The position numbers and the translations under genes are program-made. A stretch of DNA of 64,000 bases from Henckelia pumila (Eukaryota; Streptophyta; Magnoliopsida; Lamiales; Gesneriaceae): assembly GCF_033568475.1 (NCBI RefSeq), contig NC_133122.1:184035449-184099448 (forward strand), given 5' to 3'. The notes under the pieces were generated by a model, which saw only the letters and a list, made by a program, of their open reading frames with translations, was not told the origin of the DNA and searched no databases. Below are positions 57,311 through 64,000 of the stretch, piece after piece (the stretch's first letter is position 1; every line of letters begins with the position of its first letter).

Positions 57311-58393
57311 AGCGTCTCTATCGCATATTCAACTCCACCTGAGTAAATAAATACTTCAGAATCTTGTGATCCGTAAATATCTCAAATTTCTTGCCATAAA
57401 GATAATGCCTCTAGATCTTGAGCGCAAATACAATGGCGGCTAACTCGAGATCATGCACTGGATAATTATTCTCATGAGTCTTCAACTGTCGAGAAGCATA
57501 GGCAATAACATGTCCATGCTGTGTCAAAACACATCCTAACCCCTAACTAGAGGCATCGGTATAGAGAATATAACCTCCCGATCCAGAAGGTAGAGCTAAC
57601 ACAGGTGCAATAGTAAGACATCTACGCAGCTCATGAAATGACTCCTCACAATCCGAGGACCAAATGAAGACAAAATCTTTCCATGTAAGCTGAGTCAAAG
57701 GCCTGGCTAACTGTGAAAATTCTTGATGAACCGACGGTAATAACCCTCTAGACCCAAGAAACTTCGAATCTCAACAACCGTCTTCGGACGAGACCAGTTC
57801 AGCACTGCCTCTATCTTACTTGGATCAACAGATATTCCTTCACTAGAAATCACATGACCGAAAAACATTACCCGATTAAGCCAAAATTCGCACTTGCTCA
57901 ATTTTGCATACAGCTAATTCTCTCGTAGCTTCTGCAATACAATTCTCAGATGCTGTACATGCTCATCCTTGTCATGAGAATTAACAATAATATCATCAAT
58001 GAAGACGATGACGAATCTATCCAGATATTCTCGAAATACTTGATTCATCAGATTCATAAAGACTGTCGATGCATTCGTCAGACCGAATGGCATTACCATA
58101 AATTCATAATGCCCATATCTAGTTCTAAAAGAAGTCGTAGAAATATCTGAGTCTCGTACCCGCATTTGATGGTATCCAGATCTCATATCTATCTTGGAGT
58201 AGACAGAAGTATCCTGTAATTGATCGAACAGATCATCAATTCGCGGCAAAGGATACTTATTCTTGATGGTGAAACGATTCAACTGCCTGTAGTCAACACA
58301 TAATCGCATCGATCCATCCTTCTTCTTGACAAACAAAACAGGTGCTCCCCACGGAGAAAAACTTGGACGAATATATCCCTTATCAAGCAGATC
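57311..58393 (-). pseudogene. Reverse transcriptase and RNase H of the 11-kb element
   Basis: The minus strand reads [52 protein letters not shown], the catalytic [12 protein letters not shown], then [20 protein letters not shown] and [17 protein letters not shown]. Stops at 58394-58396 and near 57911 read TAG where relatives have Gln. The RNase H part (57311-57700) is recognisable only in pieces on the minus strand ([21 protein letters not shown]). Confidence 0.87.
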
Positions 58394-59460
58394 CTACAAC
58401 TGCTGTTTCAATTCCCTCATCTCTGACGGTGCCAGACGATAAGGTGCTCGGGATATAGGCGTTGTTCCTGGTACCAGATCAATACCAAATTCAACCTCTT
58501 GAACCGGAGTAAAACCAGGAATCTCATCATGGAATACATCAGGAAACTCGCTGACAACCGATAACTGATTAATACCCAAACTACTCGTGGACATATCAAC
58601 TGCATAAATGAGGTAGCCCTCCCCACCTGACTCTAAGACATGACATGCCTCCAGAGCCGATACAAGTGGCATCGGAGGTCGTGCTCCCTCACCATAGAAG
58701 TACCAGCTATCACCCTCATCCAGATGAAACTGTACCAGAAGCTGATAACAATCCACAGTAGCGTGATACAAAGTCAGCATATATATTCCCAAAATACAGT
58801 CAAAATCTGTCATTGCTAAGATCATTAGATTAGCAGACAACACGTGACCCTCAAACTCTAGAAGGCAACCCATCACTAGACGTTTAGTTACTACCTCCTG
58901 CTCCAGCGGAGTAGATACAACTAAATCCTGGTCTAATGATACATAAGGTAATCTATGTCTCTTAACAAAATGGCTAGAAATAAAAGAATGCGATGCTCCA
59001 GTATCAATTAAAACAAGTGCTGGAATACCACATAACAGAAAGGTACCTGCCAACATGCGATCGCTTACCTCAGTAGCCCGATCCTGAGACAGAGCAAACA
59101 CCTGCCCCTGTGTGTGTGGACAAAAACTAGAAGAACTAGGTGGTGCTGGCTGCTGACGTGGATGAGTAGAAGCCTGAGATCCCATCTGTGATCCCAATCC
59201 ACTCGCAGCTCCCATACGCTGAGTACAATCTCTCCGCAGATGTCCCTGCTCACCACAAATAAAAAAAACATCAGAAGCCTTCCGACAAGAAGCTGCAGAA
59301 TGCTTCCCACCATAGTGACTGCAAAATTCATCTTTCTTCTTCTTTTTTCCAAACCAAAACATACCTCGTGAACCACGAGATCCAGAAGAAGTAGTAGTAG
59401 AAGAAGACATAGGTCCAGATTGCACAACAGATTGAGCCCTAGCCCAAGAAATCCACTAGG
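58394..59460 (-). pseudogene. Zinc-knuckle and aspartic protease region
   Basis: The minus strand has two degenerate zinc knuckles, CSHYGGKHSAASC (second Cys is Tyr) and FFICGEQGHLRRDC (first Cys is Phe), a Gln/Ser-rich linker, then a retropepsin with ALVLIDTGASHSFISSHFVK and DFDCILGIYML (usually GMDWL). The DTGAS active site is intact. The lead-in to RT (VEFGIDLVPGTTPISRAPYR) follows in the same frame. A frame change near 59470 separates it from gag, and a TAG ends it at 58394. Confidence 0.85.
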
Positions 59461-60123
59461 CTATCCTGACATCATCAATTGTGCCCGTCTATTGTTGTTC
59501 TCCACTTGACGACATCGATTAACCAGAGTCTCATAAGATGTCGAATCATCACAGACAACAACCTGTGAATAGATATCCTGATTCAGGCCTTGCAGAAAGA
59601 TATCGTACTTGGACGAATCACTCTCATTGATATAGGGACTGTAAGGTAGTAGATCAATGAATCGCTGTTGATACTCATCGACAGTCATAGATCCCTGTCT
59701 CAGTGTAAGAAACTTCATCGATCGTGCCTGACGGACAGCTGGAGGAAAATATAACTTTTGAAACTGCTGTCGGAAATCCTCCCAAGTCACTCGTCCTCTC
59801 TCAGTACGTGCCTGAGCTACCTTGGTATCCCACCATAAACGTGCACGCCCATCTAGAACAAACTCTAGAACTTCCATCTTCTGCTCCTCTGTACACTCGA
59901 AAGCACGAAAAGCACTCTCGATCATGGCCATCCAGGTCCTTGCTTCCTCAGGATTCTCACCTTCTAACAAGGGTTTCGGTCCCACATGCATAAACTTATT
60001 GATAGTGTAGCGACGTCTAACCTCGTGAGGATGATGTCGATCCTCATGATGATGGCGATGGTAACGATGATGACCACCTCCCTGGCCAACACTACCATGG
60101 CTCTCGTTACCTCCATCAGCCAT
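59461..60123 (-). CDS. Retrotransposon gag (capsid) of the 11-kb element
   Basis: From the Met at 60123 (MADGGNESHGSVGQGGGHHR) a His-rich N-terminus leads to the Retrotrans_gag domain (about residues 45-195): FMHVGPKPLLEGENPEEART, MAMIESAFRAFECTEEQKME, ARLWWDTKVAQARTERGRVT, FRQQFQKLYFPPAVRQARSM and MTVDEYQQRFIDLLPYSPYI. It ends QVENNNRRAQLMMSG, where the parent polyprotein would continue into the zinc knuckles in another frame. An upstream in-frame Met (60144) exists, but MADGG follows the family pattern. The capsid part itself is unbroken. Confidence 0.85.
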   Translation of the reverse strand: MADGGNESHGSVGQGGGHHRYHRHHHEDRHHPHEVRRRYTINKFMHVGPKPLLEGENPEEARTWMAMIESAFRAFECTEEQKMEVLEFVLDGRARLWWDTKVAQARTERGRVTWEDFRQQFQKLYFPPAVRQARSMKFLTLRQGSMTVDEYQQRFIDLLPYSPYINESDSSKYDIFLQGLNQDIYSQVVVCDDSTSYETLVNRCRQVENNNRRAQLMMSG

Positions 60124-60208
60124 TATATGAAAAGAATTGAACATTAAAATCCCAAATGCGCAAAATTACTCAAAACTAACTAAATCCCAAGTACGAATCC
60201 CAAAATCT

Positions 60209-60230
60209 AAGCATGCTCTAATACCAAAAA
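60209..60230 (-). other. Primer-binding site of the 11-kb element
   Basis: The minus strand reads TTTTTGGTATTAGAGCATGC directly after the 5' LTR. It matches the initiator Met tRNA complement TGGTATCAGAGC with one C-to-T change. Confidence 0.8.
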
Positions 60231-60418
60231 TGTAGTGATCCTGCATTGAATCACCTACTAACTGACAACTAATAGCATGCATTAAGCTTAATTAAAGAAA
60301 TAATACTAATCAGAGAAAAATGTGCGGAAACAGAACCCATAATTTACATATCAGCTTAGTACAAAAGTTTCAAGCTTATTTATTAGTAGTGATACAACCA
60401 TATTGAAACAACTAGTAA

Positions 60419-61747
60419 GTAAATGTAGTGACCCTTACCCGGATCACCTACTAAACAGAACTTATGCATGCAATTAACTTAATTATACAGATATCAGAAT
60501 AAAACTGCGGAAACCATAAACATTATACAATCTCATGTAAAGGAATCTGTAATTTATCCAATAATATACAACCAAATCGAATAGCTGTATAAACCCAAAC
60601 AACAGTAATAAAACCTAGACGAAGCTCCAGCTGGCCAACCACTGACTAGCCCCTCCTGGATCCACCCTCCTCGTCCAATCGCAAACCTGCCCCATGGAAT
60701 AGGGTGTCCAGAAAATACAGAGTACGAGACGTGAGCATAAAACGCTCAGTGCGAGAGTATGAGTATACATGCATGCAAAGTGAACTCCCTATAGACTCGA
60801 GGTCAAGGATCAGATAACAGAGACAGACCGGGCCCTGGTATGTAGCACGCTGTGCCGTCGCTTCAGGAGGTGGCTCCCATACCGAGATAATCGTGGATAC
60901 GCCGGACCCAAATCGATGGAAGTCCATCCACTAACAGGATAGGGTACAACCCTACTACAGACATCTCGAAGGAGATACAGCAAGATGCAAATGAATGCAG
61001 CATAATATCATGGCATATAAATCATGCAGTCATATAATACATGCATACTCAGTCAGGATATCTCGAACAATACTTTCGTACCTCAAAACAGTGAAAGCTC
61101 TACCAACTCTAGGTCCATGCCTATAGTCTGCTCTACACTGCCAAATGATACTACTATCATTAAAGTGCTCTAAGCCTTAACTAAGCTATTGCATACTCCT
61201 AAATATTTATAGGAAGCAAAAGCTATACCTTCGTCCGTCGTTAGCCCTTTGATGTCAATGCCTCCAGAACTTGGGCACAACTCCGCTACGACTACCGAAC
61301 GCCTCGCCGACCTCCGGACCAAGCCTAAGAAGACTAGAACAGCTCCAAAAGGACTAGAAAGGAAAGGAGAACTCGGAATTGGCAAATGAAAGTGAAGTCT
61401 CGGCCTTCTATTTATAGACAACGATCGGAACTTCCGATCCTTGATCGAAACGTCCGAACCTCGATCGGAACGTCCGATCCTGCCATCGGAGCTTCCGAAG
61501 ATCCTGATCTGCCACGCGTCAAAATATCACTTGATGACTCCGGATAGGGGTGATCGGAGCTTCCGGTCCTGATCGGAGCTTCCGATCCAACCACACGTCA
61601 TGCCTGACGTAATAACATCGGTGCCTCCGATCGCTCATCGGAGCTTCCGATCGTGCCTTCGGAGCTTCCGATCCGTCCGATACCTAATTCAATTAATTAG
61701 CATTAATCCTTTAATTACTCAATTAGGGCACGGGCTACTACAGTAAA
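60419..61747 (-). mobile_element. Solo LTR in the 5' LTR, TSD GTAAA
   Basis: The LTR is 60424-61742 (1319 bp), with GTAAA at 60419-60423 and 61743-61747; the 3' LTR shows the empty site near 52143 (AGTAAGTAAACATT). It starts TGTAGTGACCCTTACCCGG and ends GGGCTACTACA, termini like those of its host LTR, so the two families are related. It contains about nine copies of a 17-bp inverted repeat (61423-61680). Confidence 0.93.
61423..61680 (-). repeat. Cluster of GATCGGA-N3-TCCGATC inverted repeats
   Basis: About nine copies of a 17-bp unit with 7-bp arms and a 3-bp spacer, e.g. GATCGGAACTTCCGATC (61423), GATCGGAACGTCCGATC (61463), GATCGGAGCTTCCGATC (61571). Some copies vary in the outer bases. 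Most lie in pairs about 20 bp apart. Confidence 0.9.
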
Positions 61748-63068
61748 CATTATATAGCTATATCGAATCCTACTGTATAGATTACTCTTCAAAGCTCTTG
61801 CTCCCTAGTCCTGCCTCGAACTACCTACTCCGTCCATCCTGCGATCTGCCCCGTGGAATAGGGTGTCCAAGATAACAACTAGGACATGAGCGCTAACGCC
61901 TAGTACATAAACATGAGTAAACATATGCATATGATGCATGCAACCGTGATGACTGTTAAAGGGTCATCTGATAAGTCATGCTCAGTACAGGCCCCACATG
62001 AATGTGGTAACCTCGCAGATCAACCTCTGGGTACAACCACACTCGTCTAGTACACCAGATTAGTCAGACATACATGTCCCCGCCTTCGCGGTACTCTCAG
62101 TGACAGACTAACAAATATAGAGCTGAGCAGCTCTATAATCAGGTATAACAAGGTATAGGCTCAACGTGTATATGCACATGACATATGAATATGGAAAGCG
62201 GTAAATCATATATTATACCATATAATAATTCCAAATAAATGCAACACATAAACATGTATACTCGTTGGCAATCTCAGTCAATGTGTATGTACCTCTAGGC
62301 TAGTTCAAGTCTAGTAGGATCCTAGGTTTCAAGCCTATATTCAAAATTTCAGTATATCTCTACACAAGTTCTATAAGCCTTAACTAAACTAATAAGTACT
62401 CCCAAAACTTAAATAGATTCCTGGATCATACCTTCGTCCGTAGTAAGTCCTTTGGAGTCGCTAGTCCTTGATGACTATAACCACACCTTGGTTATTCCAG
62501 AACTTCTATAATAACTGATAGGACACTTAAGTGTATATCTCACACTATATAACTGAAGAAGAAAACTCGAAATTCGTATTTCAAAATGAATTCGAATGAG
62601 CCCTATTTATAGACCCCAAAGTTGGTCAAGTTTGGATCCTCCGAACTCGGGTTCGGATCATCTGATCCAGCTCAACGCCTGCATGCAGAACACGTCGAGT
62701 TCGGACCGTCCGATCTCCACTTCGGATGAACTTCGGATCATACGAAGTGTCCAATGCTTGAAACTTTTCAAAATCCATGGCTGAGTAATCATGCCTGCTT
62801 GGAATAAGGGAGTTCGGGCAGTCTGATCCTGGTTCAAACCGTCCGAACGTGCCTTAACTTCGAAGTCAACATGTCCTCTTCGAAGCCCCCGAGTTGCTGA
62901 GTTCGGATCGTCCGAAGTCCTCTTCGGACCGTCCGAACTGGCCCACATAATGGAAACCCAATTCTTAATTTTGAAGTTCGATTAAGCCCCGGAATCGGTT
63001 AATTACTAACCCTTAATAATGTTAAACATATTATTATCTTAAAATGAATTCTGGGTTACTACACGGAT

Positions 63069-63846
63069 CCTCGGGGCAGGCATCTCTAAACGACAGAGTA
63101 CGGGCGCATAAGGGCCGACCTCGAGAGTGAGTTGGCCAGAGGGACGAGGACCCGAGAAAGGGCCATCAGATAGCTCGTCCTAGAGGTGACCTAAGCTGAG
63201 GTCTCGGGACAGAGGCAGGATGTTTGGACACGGGCTAATCTAGGGCAAAGAGTAGGAGACAGTACTCGGCCCGAGATGGGGAAGCATTAATAACAGTCAA
63301 GGGGATGTGTTTGCACTTGTAAGGCTAGAGAGATGAGAAGCCCGGGGTGCCAAGTACTGGTGGCTGGAGCCGAGTGAGGTCGGAGTAGAGAAGAAAGAGT
63401 GCATGAAAGTGATGAGATATTTTCTAAGGATCTTGTTTCCTTTATACAAGATTTGATTATATCTTGTAAGATAACAAGAATCTAGGATAAGGAAGGAAAT
63501 TTGATTTTAGATCAGGAAAGATAATATTTCCTATCGGTGAGACTCTCTTAGAGTTTTCGTGGGGTACTCTTAATTCCCTATAATACCAGGTTTGATTCAC
63601 TCTTGGGAGATCTCATACACATATATATTACGCACCTTGTTGCATAACTTTCGGATAGTTTTATTTTCTTATAAGCCCTATATTGGCTTAGGCATCGGAG
63701 TGGTCACGCCAAAAAACTCTTCCAACGCCTGTTCACGAGTTCTTTTCTCCGTGCAGATAACTGACCTTTGCATCTAGGCGACGGTGGAAGTAGAGATCTC
63801 ATTGGAAAAGGTTGTCACGTCTACCCAACATTTTCTAGTATTAACA
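63069..63846 (+). mobile_element. 3' part of a Tat-like LTR
   Basis: Non-coding, GC-richer than its surroundings, ending TCTAGTATTAACA at 63846 directly before a Tat-type PBS. It contains a probable TATA-like CCTATAATACC near 63580. The left part of this LTR should lie left of 51952, since the 11-kb element inserted into it. Confidence 0.6.
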
Positions 63847-64000
63847 TTTTGCGTCGTCTGTGGGAACTCATCCTTAAATCTAAGACGTAGATATGGTTGT
63901 CATGTCTACCCAAAATTTCCAGTGTTAACAAATTTCTACTGAAAAGGGTGAGGAATCAGAGTGCAGAATCTTCTCACACTCAATTTTTCTCAGTTTATTG
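63847..64000 (+). mobile_element. PBS and leader of a Tat-like element, running off the window
   Basis: TTTTGCGTCGTCTGTGGGAA follows the LTR, the usual Tat-lineage PBS context. TAAGACGTAGATATGGTTG matches the leader of the minus-strand Tat-like element near 29770. The last 36 bp of the LTR (GTCACGTCTACCCAACATTT) recur, diverged, at 63895-63930. Confidence 0.65.

Larger units (their letters stand above)
60231..63063 (-). repeat. 5' LTR of the 11-kb element (split)
   Basis: The LTR proper is about 1.51 kb, interrupted at 60424-61747 by a solo LTR plus duplicated GTAAA. By eye, the first ~193 bp differ from the 3' LTR at about seven positions, nearly all C/T or G/A. It carries the TTCGGA...TCCGA cluster at 62640-62945. 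Confidence 0.9.
51952..63068 (-). mobile_element. 11-kb minus-strand Ty3/gypsy chromovirus with nested solo LTRs
   Basis: The element is 51957-63063, flanked by CGGAT at 51952-51956 and 63064-63068. The 5' LTR is 60231-63063, the 3' LTR 51957-53292. Order on the minus strand: LTR, PBS, gag, zinc knuckles, protease, RT, RNase H, integrase, LTR. Two solo LTRs interrupt it (60424-61742 in the 5' LTR; 53904-56465 in integrase). The end of pol and the start of the 3' LTR have been deleted together near 53293. It is inactive. Confidence 0.93.

Noticed and set aside
59724..60010. Plus-strand frames over gag at 59.7-60.0 kb
   Set aside because: Antisense to a clear gag domain on the minus strand.

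Overview
This is AT-rich nuclear DNA from a dicot plant. The evidence is a plant-specific S-protein homologue, a DUF620 gene and a polyol/monosaccharide transporter, both of the latter split by GT-AG introns, in a background of LTR retrotransposons, MITEs and simple repeats. The gag-like remnant at 11-15 kb resembles proteins I associate with Lamiales genomes; that placement is a weak inference. I recognise no tRNA or rRNA gene and no CRISPR array.

Only three host genes look intact, all on the minus strand: an S-protein homologue (SPH) at 3.8-4.2 kb with broken copies and duplicated promoter DNA beside it; a two-exon DUF620 gene at 30.7-32.4 kb; and a two-exon polyol/monosaccharide transporter at 47.9-49.6 kb. 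The rest is mostly mobile DNA.

Layout. 0-10 kb: SPH cluster, an LTR relic, a dispersed repeat (two long copies and a fragment) and several MITEs. In two of these, copies of the same sequence elsewhere in the window preserve the empty site. 10-17.6 kb: minus-strand retroelement relics (an LTR, a gag-like gene split by a probable solo LTR, and a chromovirus 3' end). 17.6-29.8 kb: a decayed minus-strand Tat-like Ty3/gypsy element whose putative 3' UTR is a 61-bp hairpin minisatellite. A solo LTR (20356-21835) sits in the minisatellite and a complete 5.2-kb element (23919-29104, TSD TTCTT) sits in gag. 30-32.4 kb: small transposons and the DUF620 gene. 32.8-39.1 kb: two ~2.9-kb LTRs around only 544 bp of internal DNA. 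39.65-44.2 kb: a 5'-truncated plus-strand chromovirus with a 3' LTR. 44.3-47.4 kb: an inverted-repeat element with a 12-bp TSD, an L1-type ORF1 remnant and a MITE. 51.95-63.06 kb: a minus-strand Ty3/gypsy element (TSD CGGAT) carrying one solo LTR in integrase (TSD GCTCA) and another in its 5' LTR (TSD GTAAA). 63.07-64 kb: a Tat-like LTR and PBS running off the window.

The most unusual signal runs across elements. Several different LTR families carry clusters of short GC-rich inverted repeats in their leaders, and two families share the architecture TCGGA-N3-TCCGA.
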